Below, piece by piece: positions 10,015 through 20,510 of a DNA stretch of 64,000 bases; position 1 is the stretch's first letter, and each line of letters starts with the position of its first letter. Source of the stretch: Diphasiastrum complanatum (lineage: Eukaryota; Streptophyta; Lycopodiopsida; Lycopodiales; Lycopodiaceae); the NCBI GenBank assembly GCA_029204225.1, contig CM055094.1, positions 29,620,107 through 29,684,106 of the forward strand, read 5' to 3'. The notes below the pieces were generated by a model. The model had not been told where the DNA came from. It did no database searches and worked only from the letters and a program-made list of their open reading frames with translations. A program made the translations under genes and the position numbers.

Positions 10015-11547
10015 ATTTCAATAGTGAATGAAACAAGGTTCGGTCCAGGCCCAGACGAGAGTCGTGGAGCTCGGCTAGGTAAGGAACGTGAAGCCCCAGT
10101 AAAAAACGGAGCTGTACATCGGTCAAGACCAAAGTGACGAGCTTTGTAAGGATGCGTTTGAGAGACTTCGGAGCGATGGTTTGGCAGCACAGATCGGAAA
10201 GGTTTGACGTTGATAAGTGCCTGTGTAGTTGTGGAAATGGTGCCAAATGTTCACAGATTCCAGCTGAATCTATGAACATAGATTTCTCTTTTTGTCTACT
10301 TCTTCTTTTTATCTTTGTTACGTCTTAGGTGGTTACCACTCTGGAAACCAGATGTTTCTGCCCATTTCCAAAAGCCAGTCTTTTACAATTAAGTCCTCTT
10401 ATTTAGAATGGTTTCCAGGCAGAAATGCTTCTCAGTTTGCAATGTGTATTCCCAGCCTGTCAGTGGGATGAAACGGTTACGTTCACTCAGCTACATGCAT
10501 TTACAAGCCATGTAACCAATCCTAGCTCAAGCACATATTAACGTTCTGGGATAGAGAGCATATCTACAATCTATCTACCAAACTATCCTAAGAAATAAGG
10601 GAACATTACAATAACAGGATTAAGCTACACAACAAGAAACAAAAATCAAGAAAGCTAACTTCCTAACAACATTCTGGCAACCCAAGAATCAAGAAACACC
10701 CATTTCTTGATGCTTGGAATACCCAAGAACAATCAAGAACATGATTGTTAGTAAAATGCAAGATAAGATCCACAATCTCAGCCTATATAGTTTGCCTGCA
10801 TGCTGAAACAACAAAATCAAGAAACAAGAAAATTAATTCACATCTACATTCCACATTGCAAGAAAGTGAGCAAGAAATCTAATTATTTCACATTCACAAC
10901 AAGAAATCAGAGCATGTTCATAGGAATTTCACTCAAGAAATTAGCCATTGCCAAGAACTCATGGAGGATCTTCTTTATTCAATCAAGAGAGACGACAATA
11001 CAATAAAAGCTCCCTCACAAGAGAGGGTGGCCCTTAAATAAGTAAGAGGGCTGCCCAAGTGGCAATTCCGCTAATTTAGAAATTACATGTGGAAATAGCC
11101 CTTCCACTAGAGGTCACCATCAAAAGGTGGCTCACTGTAAATTATTTAAGGGGGTCTACACTTATTTACATTTCCTAGGAAACATTACTAGCTCCTACAT
11201 GATCGTTCCTTCTCTGGGATACACCATGTAGGCTCACATAGAAAATAACTGTCATCTTAGCTAGTAGTCCTCGGCTCTCATGCTCGGCTCTCAGCTTCTT
11301 CTGCTCTCCTTCTGTTGAGACCTCCTCGGTCATGGGTGAGAGATACTTTGTGTCTTCAGCTTGGCTCGGCATCTAGGGATTCTCTGGAATCTGCTAACAG
11401 CTTCTTCAAGGATTTGGTCCATTTAGTGAGGTTCAAGCATAGATGGATTTTGATGGTTCAACTTGTGCTAACCTTATGAGATCATAATCTATTGTTTTCC
11501 TCATCATTTCAAGTGTTTTAGGATCCTTATTTGCTATAATTTTTACA
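10015..11547. other. No gene seen; right end should be the LTR of copia F
   Basis: No coding signal. The last bases (TTTTACA before the primer site at 11548) should be the end of the copia F 5' LTR, but I could not find its other edge or its partner LTR. A-rich stretches with repeated CAAGAA motifs lie around 10640-10990. Confidence 0.4.
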
Positions 11548-11560
11548 TGGTATCAAAGCC
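11548..11560 (+). other. Primer-binding site of copia F
   Basis: TGGTATCAAAGCC, one mismatch from the standard TGGTATCAGAGCC plant initiator-tRNA site. It is preceded by ...TTTACA as expected at an LTR end. Confidence 0.8.
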
Positions 11561-12348
11561 TAAAGACTGAAATGAGCTAAATCCTTGGTTTTCATTCAAT
11601 TTGATCACAATTTTTTTATCTAAATCTTGTGTAGATTGGTTTTTAGCATCTAGCATTGATTCTAGAACTCAAAGTGAGTCAAATCCATTTGAGATTGGTG
11701 TTGTGTGACTTCATTTGTAGGTGTTTAGGTGTCCAAAACCAGAGGCAAAGTTGAATTCAATCCACATTACCAAGATAACAAGTTTTGCTTGCTCCAAGCA
11801 TTGATTTCTAAGCAAGTTTTGGAGGTGATTTCATAGAGGAGGCTTTCTAGCATTCAAGGAGAGGGAACATCAGAGATTTGGGGACTCTTCAAGGCCGTTC
11901 TAATGTGTAGAGGACACCTCCTAAAGTGATTTAGGTTCAGTCCAACCATTGCTTGACTTATGCATCAAATTAGATCAATTTTGATCAATTTTTGCTTGTG
12001 ATTGGATAGTAGACTGTGTTGCATCCTCATTAAGTTCCATTTAGATCTTTTGCAAGTGATTTTGGAAGGATATTAGGTTGCTAAAATTCACTCTTGATCA
12101 GATCATTTGGAAGCTTTTATGTTCTTTATAGAAAGATGGGCAATTCTACTAGTATTGTCTACTTTAATCAAGCAAGTGCATTGTTTCTAGTATTCTATGA
12201 TTTGATTTTATTAAAGATCATTCTAAGATCTTTATAGGAAGTCTATTACTAATCTTTTCAGGTCCCTAAGAAGTGGGATAAGGTAGGTCTTCAATCAAAT
12301 CAATAGAAGTAACCTTCATTTGTGTCAAGTCCTTGATTAGGAGAATAG

Positions 12349-12945
12349 ATGGCATCTTTAAATGCATATCTTTTGGATACTAATCAGAGGCTCAACAAAA
12401 CTAACTATTCCATATGAAAAGTTAGAATGGAATCCATCATGATCATGCAAGATCTAATGGAGATTGTAAATGGTAAGGAGGGTGAACCTATTCATCCTCA
12501 AGAAAAAGCCAAATACATCAAGAGGTGCAATATTGCATTACATTGCATAAAAATGAATGCTGCAAATGAACTCTTAAGAGAGGTAGGAGATTGTACTTTG
12601 GCTCAAGATGCTTGGGAGACTTTGCAAAAGGTCTATGAATCCAAGAACCAAACTAAGATGTTAGCTTTGAATAATCAAATCTATAGAAGCTATCAAAAGA
12701 AAGGAGAGAGTGCACATTCTTTTGTCTTAAGAGTGAAGGAATTGAACAAAGAGCTAGCCTTCATAGGTGATCCTATCAAGGATGAAGAGCTTGTTCAACT
12801 CATATTGAATGGACTAAGCTTTGAATTTGACAATTTGGTTCAGGGATATGCAATTATGGGTAAGCTGCCCATACTTGAAGAGCTCCAAGGCACACTCATG
12901 GTCAAGGAGTCAAAAAGGAGCCAAATGCAAGAGAGGATGGATTGA
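12349..12945 (+). pseudogene. Copia F gag
   Basis: The frame begins MASLNAYLLDTNQRLNKTNY. It has a TGA near 12417 where relatives have Trp, then stays open from 12427: CNIALHCIKMNAANELL, AWETLQKVYESKN, FDNLVQGYAIMGKLP. This is the UBN2-type copia capsid. It ends at a stop after QERMD, and the knuckle lies in a shifted frame. Confidence 0.8.
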
Positions 12946-12949
12946 CTTT

Positions 12950-13635
12950 CCATCCAAGGTGGAGATGACCAAGCTCTCTTCACCAAAGGCAAAGGGAAGT
13001 CCAAAGGCAAAGGATCAACATTCAAGAAGTCTTAAAAGCTTGAGGATCAAGAAGGACCCTCAAAGGCATCTCCATCAACCACCAAAGTCAAGAAGGACAA
13101 ATCAAAGGTGAAGTGCTACTATTGTAGCAAGATGGGGCATTATGCCTCGAAATGCTTCAAGATGAAGCAAGATCAAAGCCAAGCCAACGTGAGCAAAGAG
13201 GAGGAGGAGGAGGAGGAGAGTTCACATGAGGACTCTCTCATGATGTCCATATTTTCTTCAACAAGCTTCAAAGGAGAAGATCCTTGGTGGATTGACTCGG
13301 GTGCTAGTTCACACATGACTAGCAAAAGAGAGTTTTTCTCTTCTCTCTTATATTATAATGGACCTATAAAATCTATCTATACAGCAAATGATGAAGCTTG
13401 TAAGATTGGAGGAGTTGGTAGCATTCCCCTTTGCTTAGGATCTTCCAAAAAGATCAACATAGAAGGTGTTTTGTACATTCCTACAACAACAAAGAATCTA
13501 CTAAGTGTTAGCCAGATGGTAGACAAAGGTTTCAATGTTGACTTTGCTTCAAATGAATGTTTCATCAAGAATAAGGATAAGATAGTTGCTAAGGGAACTA
13601 GACTTGGCAAAGCTGGATGCATTTGTGGATACTAA
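12950..13635 (+). pseudogene. Copia F nucleocapsid knuckle and protease
   Basis: After a frameshift and a stop at about 13034, the frame carries CYYCSKMGHYASKC (C-x2-C-x4-H-x4-C) near 13111-13152, an acidic EEEEEEE run, and the protease site WWIDSGASSHMT near 13290. It then reads VLYIPTTTKNLLSV, the usual region before the integrase. Catalytic Asp is kept. Confidence 0.82.
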
Positions 13636-14262
13636 TGTTGTCATGGCCGATAAGAGCAAGATATCTACCTTCACTTTATGGCACAAAAGACTTGGACATG
13701 TCTACTCGGGTTCCATGAAGGCTATGATCAAAGAGGAGTATGCTTTAGGCCTACCAAGGTCTATTGGGAAGGAGGACAAGGTTTGTGAAACTTTTGCTTT
13801 ATCCAAGGCACATAAGAAGGTGTTTCCTAACTCCGTCACAAAGTCATCTCATTCTCTTGAACTCATACACTCGGATGTGCATATTGCTAGCACCAAATCT
13901 AATGGAGGTTCATCCATGTTTTTAACCTTCATTGATGACTACTCAAGATATTGTTGGGTGTTCTTACTTTCCTTCAAGTCTCAAGTATTTGATACTTTTG
14001 TAAATTTCAAGTTGTTTGTGGAAAAGCATCATAATCATAGCATCAAGATTCTTCGAAGTGACAATGGTGGAGAATTCATCTCCAATGAGTTCAAGGCCTT
14101 TTGTGAGGAGGAAGGGATCAAGAAAGAGACTTCTTGTCCTTACATTCCTCAACAAAATGGAGTTGCTGAAAGAAGGAATAGAACATTATGTGAATGTTCT
14201 AAGGCTTTAAGATTGGATGCTTGTTTGTCCAAATCCTTTTGGGATGAATCTCTTGTATGTCC
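13586..14262 (+). pseudogene. Copia F integrase, truncated
   Basis: The GAG-pre-integrase finger (LWHKRLGHVYSG) and integrase core are present: D in ELIHSDVH, D in LRSDNGGEF, E in GVAERRNRT. The element sequence ends after SKSFWDESLVC. The rest of the open frame to 14452 is antisense copia G and has no meaning. Confidence 0.82.
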
Positions 14263-14745
14263 AATCTACTCCTTGAAGATTCTGAAGCAATTGAGAACTT
14301 CTGATTTCTTCTTTATAAAGTACACCATAGTCCTTCTAGAAAATTCATCAATAAAAGTTATAAAATACTTTTCATCCTTCAACAAAGGATTTTTCATCGG
14401 GCCACAAATGTTTGAATTTACAATGTCTAACAATCCTCTAGCAATGTGCTGATGGCTTGATTTAACTGGTTTCCTAGTCTGTTTACCAACTAGATAGTCT
14501 TGACAGACAGGTAATTCGACTTTATCACGAGGATAGTTGAGATTAAGAACAATAGATTGTCTAGACATTTGTTGTACAACAGCATGATTCAAGTGACCAA
14601 GTCTATAATGCCAAAGTAAACTTTTATTTGCATGAATAGAAGTACTGAGGCGCATGACTAGAGGCAGAAAAACAATGACTTAATTTATACAAGTATCCAT
14701 GCCTCTTTTCAAGTGCTAAGATTTTGCCTGTCCTAGATAAGTTTG
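14263..14745 (-). pseudogene. Copia G pre-integrase and integrase start
   Basis: The - strand reads YVPNLSRTGKILALEKRHG, then (frame 14655-14266) LLWHYRLGHLNHAVVQQM, two Cys replaced or shifted, and FITFIDEFSRRTMVYF. It is cut at the junction with copia F. A stop lies between the two parts. Confidence 0.72.
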
Positions 14746-15090
14746 GTACGTACATATGGTTCTATAAATCCACTTGCAACCAATTGGTTTCTTACCTGCT
14801 AGAAGTTTAACAAGATCCCATGTCTCGTTTTTCACGATAGAACTGAACTCCTCATCCATAGTAGTTTCCCACTCTTGTTCTTTTGCAGCATCTTCATAAA
14901 ATAAAGGATCCTCATAATCCAACACTGAAGCCATCAATTCATAATGCGTTTCTTCACCATCTTCATGATATTGTCCACTTGATCGTGTCAATCTCTTAGC
15001 TCCTTGTTGACTTGATTCTCCCTCATCCAACATTTGACTATCTTTTATAGTCTCAAAATTTAGAGAGCAGCTTAGATTGATCATTTGCAA
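14746..15090 (-). pseudogene. Displaced copia reverse-transcriptase fragment in G
   Basis: The frame reads TTMDEEFSSIVKNETWDLVK and KKPIGCKWIYRT, the N-terminal block of copia reverse transcriptase, preceded by the usual acidic linker. It sits between protease (ends about 15085) and pre-integrase (starts about 14745), the wrong place for this domain. Confidence 0.72.
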
Positions 15091-15625
15091 AGCTCAATCT
15101 CATAGTACCTTCACCTTTAATAGCTTGTGTGCTATTTTCACCAAGGTGAATATATTTATTGGTACTGTAAGGTGTATAGGACTCGAAACAGCCAATGAGG
15201 CTGGTCATATGCTGAGTGGCACCGGAATCCAAGGACCAAGAACTGTTGCTGGATGCTCCTTGATGACTGGTCATGAAGGCATCATGATCCGTTTCTTGAA
15301 TAGGCTGTGGAGCTTCTATAGTTGCATTTGCCACTTGCTTCGACTGCCCCTTGTTGTTGTTCTTTGCTTGCAGTATCTGGTAGTCTTGAATTTCATGGTT
15401 GTTTCGCTTGTAGTATCTACTGAACAACTTTTTTTTCGTCTGCAAATTCGACTGTCCTTTGTGCTGTGCTGGTTTCTGGTCTTGCTTTGATTGGTCTTTC
15501 TTCTTCTTCTGCTTGGTTGTGCTCTTGTTCGTGTACAAAACATGAGAATCAGCTGAGGAACTTGAGGCTTCATTCCTCCGCATGTCTTTTTGCAACAACA
15601 TAGTAATGACTCTCGAAAGAGTCAA
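15053..15625 (-). pseudogene. Copia G nucleocapsid and protease
   Basis: FSRYYKRNNHEIQDYQ is a degenerate knuckle that has lost its Cys residues. The protease site is kept as SWSLDSGATQHMT, followed by STQAIKGEGTMRLSF. Closely related to copia E at 61831-62520. Confidence 0.75.
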
Positions 15626-16051
15626 TTATGGATGTGTTGTGATAATCATCACCCAGCTGTCGTATGAGCTTGGCAAGCTTGTAAGCAGTTGCATTACTGT
15701 GTCTTGATCGTTTATGACAGATCTGAAAGCGGCCATTTGCTTCAGCAGGATCTTGAATTGGTTGATGTGATTCTGCAGGGAATCACCATTCGCCATTTTG
15801 AGAGAGTAAAATTTCTTCCTAAGATGTAGCTTGGAAGCTATATCTTGCACTTCGTATAGCGTGCTCAAGATGTCCCAGACTTCTTTTGATGTTTGGGCCT
15901 TGGATACATGGCCGATATGGGTATCCGTATTGTTGAGGATGATCAGCGCGAAAGCCTTTCCATCCTTCAGCTTCCATCTGGCGATTGCTGCGTCGTCTGC
16001 TTTGGGTTTCTCTTCTGCACCTGTAACAATGTCATACAATTCTTTAGCCAT
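15626..16051 (-). pseudogene. Copia G gag
   Basis: UBN2-type capsid: AKELYDIVTGAEEKPK, TSKEVWDILSTLYEVQD, KLHLRKKFYSLKMANGDSL, LLTSLPSSYDSWV. The frame is open over this block. It starts from an ATG at 16051, while the normal N-terminus lies further right in another frame. Confidence 0.8.
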
Positions 16052-16288
16052 TAGTACAATTTTTATCTTAAATTTTCACAGATGGTAATTGGCTCCATCA
16101 AGCTTGTCCATGATAGGACTGGCTTTCCCTTGGGAATCCATGTGGAAGGATTAGTCTAGGTGATAGAAAAAAAAAACTATTAATGACCTAAGTATGAAAA
16201 TCTCATACTGGATTACAGAACAAGAAGACAATTACTCTATCGGCTGGTAGAGTCTTGTACTGTGGAAGCTTATCAGACTACCAAAATA

Positions 16289-16300
16289 GCTCTGATACCG
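16289..16300 (-). other. Primer-binding site of copia G
   Basis: The - strand reads CGGTATCAGAGC, one mismatch from TGGTATCAGAGC, directly beside the LTR start at 16301. Confidence 0.8.
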
Positions 16301-18413
16301 TATTGGAGAAAGAGGGTGTGTGATAGAGAGAAACGAAAAATAGCTCTAAAAGAAATGAACACAAAAAGAAGTGAACTCGAAACTCGAAAGAGAAACGAAC
16401 TTGAACGGAAAGTGTTCGTGTGCAACGGAATAAGCTATCTTACTCTTTTCCTAAGCATGACTACACTTATCAGGCACGAACAGAATGTTAGCGATAGAAA
16501 TCACGGTCGATTTGATTACGTAGCCAAACATTAAGCAACAAAACATCAGAAAGATAATTTGTCGCGAACAGTTAGACAAATTATTTGTCGCGAATGATTC
16601 ATGAAGTGCTAGACTGAGCTCGACTGATAATCAATTGCGAATTAGTCACGAAAGGCAAGACTAAATATTAGTCACGAACAGCTAGACTAATAATAATTTG
16701 CTAAGAACAGACTATTAGATGAAGCAATAAGAGTCAGACAGAATGTAGAAAAGCATAGCATTATTGACACAAATTTGAACGCAGAACAAACAGAGCTATT
16801 ATCAGATTAGTATAGCAAAATATACAGGTCAATAATGTTGGTGAGCACAAGACAATAGCGGACGAAAACCGCGTGCTTCACAAAGCTAATCCAATCTATT
16901 AAAGGAATAAACCTATTACTAACAATACAAAGAATTGATGCACGAAAGCATCTACTTCGTCTATTTCCGATAAGCTTCTGATGTTATTATGCTTGTTGTT
17001 TGTTTCTCTTACATGTGCATTTTTCTCACATATATAATACACAAATGGTATTCAATATATAGACATAATTTTACAAGTGTGCAGATGAAGAAAGTACAAA
17101 AGTGTTGTCTGTGGGAGATCGTGGGTGGCTGCGGTCGTTGTCAAATCTGTTTGCACAGTTGCATGGGATGAGCGTGAAAAGGCCGCGACGTCAACCTTTG
17201 CTGAAATGAACGTTGGTGAAGATGCAAAAATTGCGACACTCTGACAAATGCCTTAAAATTTGATTTACAGGGTGCCTTCACTTTTCTATTAGGGCACCTT
17301 CGACATTTGTAGGGCAGTGTCGTCTTTTTCGCCTGTCACAAATCATGTGTAAACACAGTGTCGCATTTTTCGCCTATTTATGCAGACAGCCACGTTTTAT
17401 TCATCTGTCTTATTTTACATGCAGACTGTGCGACAACATGAGTAAAAATGCAGCAACATGAATGGATGTAGATTAACATAGGATTTAGGAGAGTAAAGGA
17501 GATAAATCCAACAAATAAGTCTGAAATAAGCAACTTTGTTGATAAGCAGTAGCGCAATAGAAGGCCTAAAATAAATCTTTAAAGACTGAGCTAGAATGCT
17601 CAAGAGAGTTCAAGCTTGAAAGCTTGATAGAGAGCTAACAACAATACTTTTTGATCATGAACGATTTGCTTGATGAGAGCGCAAGAAGCGTCGTGTAATA
17701 ACACTCAACTCCTTCACAATACACAACATTGATTCATTTATTGATGAGATGTATGAACAATTGATTTATACTAAGTAATTAGTTCGGCAAATGTGATTGC
17801 CAGTTGGCTGGAGTCCGCTGGCATTCATCCATTTCCTTCTCAGAAATTGATTGTTGATAAGCGGTGACAATTGGCCGTAAACAGTCTATTTGCATAAATG
17901 AACGTAAACTATCACTCTGCAGAAATGAACGTAAACTGCCACAGGCGACAGTGTCGACTTTTGGAGAAATGTGACAGTGTCACAAAATCTCATGTCCTTA
18001 ATATTGGAGTAGTCCCGCACTTTGCCAAAGTCATTTTCTTAACATTTGAGGCACTTTGAAAAATGCGAAAAATGCGACACTGCATTTTTACTCGCAAATC
18101 CTGACAGGCAAAAAAAAAAAATACGAAAAAGGCGACACTGCATTTTTACACATAATTCCTGACAGGCGACAGTGTTGCAAAAAGGCAACACTATAATTTT
18201 ACTTGTAATTCCTGACAGGCGACACTGTCGGGATTGTAGAGAGAGAAAATGCGACATTGTTGTCAAACTCCGTGTATTTCTGCAGACTGTGTAAAAACAC
18301 TTGTAATTCTGCAGACTGTATAAAAACACGAGAAAGTCCGCAGAACTGGATAAACAGTTGGATGAAGATTAAAAACCGATTAGTCGATTAGTAGGAAAGA
18401 GAATAATCCAACA
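16301..18413 (-). repeat. 5' LTR of copia G, expanded
   Basis: Begins TATTGGAGAAAGAGGGTGTG and ends GAGAATAATCCAACA on the + strand. The related LTR at 53718-54756 begins TGTTGGAAAGAGGTGTG and ends with the same sequence but is half as long. The extra length includes clusters of GCGACACTG and TGACAGGCGA motifs near 17220-17400 and, in opposite orientation, near 18040-18240. No ORF of interest. Confidence 0.75.
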
Positions 18414-19640
18414 AATGTCGAATACTACAGCTTCACTGAAGAACCGACAACATGTCAAAAAGCTATCCAGAGTCTAGAGGGAGAATTTTGGAAGCAAGCA
18501 ATGTCCGAAGAGATCGAATCAATGAGGCAGAATGAGGCATGGACACTAGAGCCACTCCCCGAAGATAAAAAAATCGTCAAATGGATTTATAAAAGAAAAA
18601 TGAAATCAAATGACACTGTTGGGCGTTACAAGGCCAGACGTGTCGCCAAGGGCTACACGCAAAGGTATGACATCGACTACTTTGACACGTACTCACCAAT
18701 GGTCAAGATGGCAAACATTCGACTGCTCCTTGCTACAGATTAAAAGAGATCAAATGAGAGGAGTAATGCATCTGAGTCAATCAGAATACGCCGAAAAGAT
18801 GCTGAAGCAGAATTGAATGTTGGACTGCAAAGAAAAAGCCACGCCAATGATAGCTGGAGCCAGATTGACGAAACAAGACTACCTGAACACTGATGGGGAG
18901 AGATAGAAGATGAAAGGTATACCATACCAAAACTTGATCGATAGTTTGATGTACCTTACAATTTGTACCAAACCTGACTTGGCCCTCCCTGTCTACGCAT
19001 TGAGCCAATTTTCCTCCAACCCTAGCATGGCACATTGGCAAATGGTGAAAAGAATTCTGCAATATTTGAAAGACACCCAAAATATGAGTTTGACCTACAA
19101 GGCAGAGACGTGCGGAGCAACAATCAGCTGGACATGCAAGAAACAAACATCAGTGGTTCAATCCTCATGCGAAGCAAAACATGTTGCAGCTTCACAGATG
19201 GCGAATGATGTAATATGGTTGTAGGTGATGCTGGAGGCAATTGGAATACAACAGGGAGAACCATGCACGATGATGATGGATTCTCAGAGTGCTATATGTC
19301 TATCCCAGGATCCAGTCTTCCACTAGAAAACCAAATACATACCTTTGAAGTACCATCACACTTGAGGCCTGATTTCGAAAGGAGAGCTGAATGTTCAATA
19401 TATAAAATTCGAAGACATGATTGCAGATTTGCTCACGAAGCCACTCGACAAACCGTTGTTCATGAAACACAGAAAGGCAATAGGGACATACAAAAAAGAT
19501 TGCAACGTTCAAGAGGGAGTGTCTGAAATGGTGAACTCTTGCAACCTTGCCGAAGAGATCCCGAAGGAGGAAGATGTTCCGAAGGACGAAAAGATCTCGA
19601 AGGTCGAAGACACCTCGAAGGTCCTGAAGGACGAAGACAC
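18414..19640 (+). pseudogene. Copia K reverse transcriptase / RNase H remnant
   Basis: On the + strand: EFWKQAMSEEIESMRQNEAW, KIVKWIYKRKMKSNDTVGRY, KARRVAKGYTQRYDIDYFDT, then a deletion that removes YVDD. It continues with QSEYAEKMLKQN, YQNLIDSLMYLTICTKPDL, an RNase H remnant (SSCEAKHVAASQMANDVIW) and ADLLTKPLDK near 19425-19455. Several stops interrupt it. A purine tract (AGAGGGAG) followed by TGTCTGAAATGG at 19519 may mark its 3' LTR start. It ends about 430 bp before the DCD start codon. Confidence 0.8.
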
Positions 19641-20069
19641 CTCGAAGTGCTGAAGATGAACCTTGAGCTGAAACCAAAAGGCGGACAAGTTGAGCTAGCA
19701 ATTAACAGTTAGCAGCTCGACGAGTGTTGAATAAATCACTTAAATTATATCAAATTACAAAATGCTTCCAGTTCTTGCATCTCTCATTGTTTGTGTCATT
19801 TCGTTTGATCTCTAAAAATCGAGTGTTAAACCCTAATCTTTCATATGCATGTTTCTGGACGACACATGGATTTCTAATCTTTTATCTCCTTTCCGTGTTT
19901 TATGTGGACTTGATGTTGCTAATTCTGATGTGGGACAAACAAATGAGAAATTAAAAGCTTCCACGTCGTGGCTAGCATATAAGTGTGCGCGCCTACATAG
20001 GAATTGCCATTAAGGAATTTCCCCCGTTCTTTTCTATGCACACCTGTCTCTTTCTTTATTCTATTTGCT
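19641..20069 (+). promoter_or_regulatory. Upstream region of the DCD gene
   Basis: This is the space between the copia K remnant and the DCD start codon. A TATA-like element ATATAAG sits at 19977-19983, about 90 bp before the ATG. An ACGT-core element CCACGTCGTGG lies at 19961-19971 and could bind bZIP factors. Copia sequence thus lies very near the core promoter. The transcription start is inferred, not seen. Confidence 0.45.
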
Positions 20070-20510
20070 ATGGCGTTAATGCCTCCTTCCCTCTCTCCCG
20101 TTGCTGATCTTTCTCGATCCTCTCCTCTCTCCCTTCATTTTTCTAGCATTTCTGGAGGCAATTCAGCTCCGTCTGCATCTCCAGAGCAATTCTCTTCGCT
20201 TGTTTGGGGCAGCAAATTGCCCAGTTCTAGCCCATTTCGGTCACAGTTCTCTGTTGCTGGTAGAGGATCGGATATTCCCCACAGGGCAGGAACAAGTGTT
20301 CAAGCAGCTCAGCATTGGAGCTTCCATAAGGAATCAAGAGAAAGGCGTGGCGCCGAGGCAATGGGTTCACGGGCTGGAGTTCTGGAAACGGAAGAGCTTG
20401 AAGAGGTTAGCATGGAGAGACAACCGATGCTGAGCAAGGCTCCCTACGTACCTCCTTCTTGGGCGACTCATCTTCATGCCATTCCCTCTCATTTCTACAG
20501 CCTTGCCCAG
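20070..20510 (+). CDS. DCD: DCD exon 1
   Basis: Residues 1-147. The first in-frame ATG is at 20070; a second at 20079 is also possible. The Ser/Pro-rich leader ([14 protein letters not shown]) suggests an organelle transit peptide. The conserved enzyme starts near [20 protein letters not shown] at the end. The donor is GCCCAG|GTACTT, phase 0. Confidence 0.85.

Larger units (their letters stand above)
11548..14262 (+). mobile_element. Ty1/copia element F, 3'-truncated
   Basis: A primer-binding site is followed by a leader, gag, zinc knuckle, protease and integrase on the + strand. Similarity stops abruptly within integrase near 14262, where - strand copia G begins. Reverse transcriptase and RNase H are missing. 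F belongs to the same broad copia group as A and B (shared PWWIDSGASSHMT and NGVAERRNRTLCEC) but is clearly diverged. Confidence 0.85.
14263..18413 (-). mobile_element. Ty1/copia element G, rearranged, with long 5' LTR
   Basis: On the - strand: a 2.1 kb LTR (16301-18413), a primer site (16289-16300), a short leader, gag, knuckle, protease, then a piece of reverse transcriptase, then pre-integrase and integrase up to the junction with F. The reverse-transcriptase piece sits before integrase, which is not the copia order, so the copy is internally rearranged. No 3' LTR is present. The LTR lies inside the reverse-transcriptase region of copia K. Confidence 0.8.

Noticed and set aside
13586-14452. 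Full 288-codon reading of the copia F integrase ORF
   Set aside because: Only the part to about 14262 is integrase; the rest is antisense copia G read through by chance.
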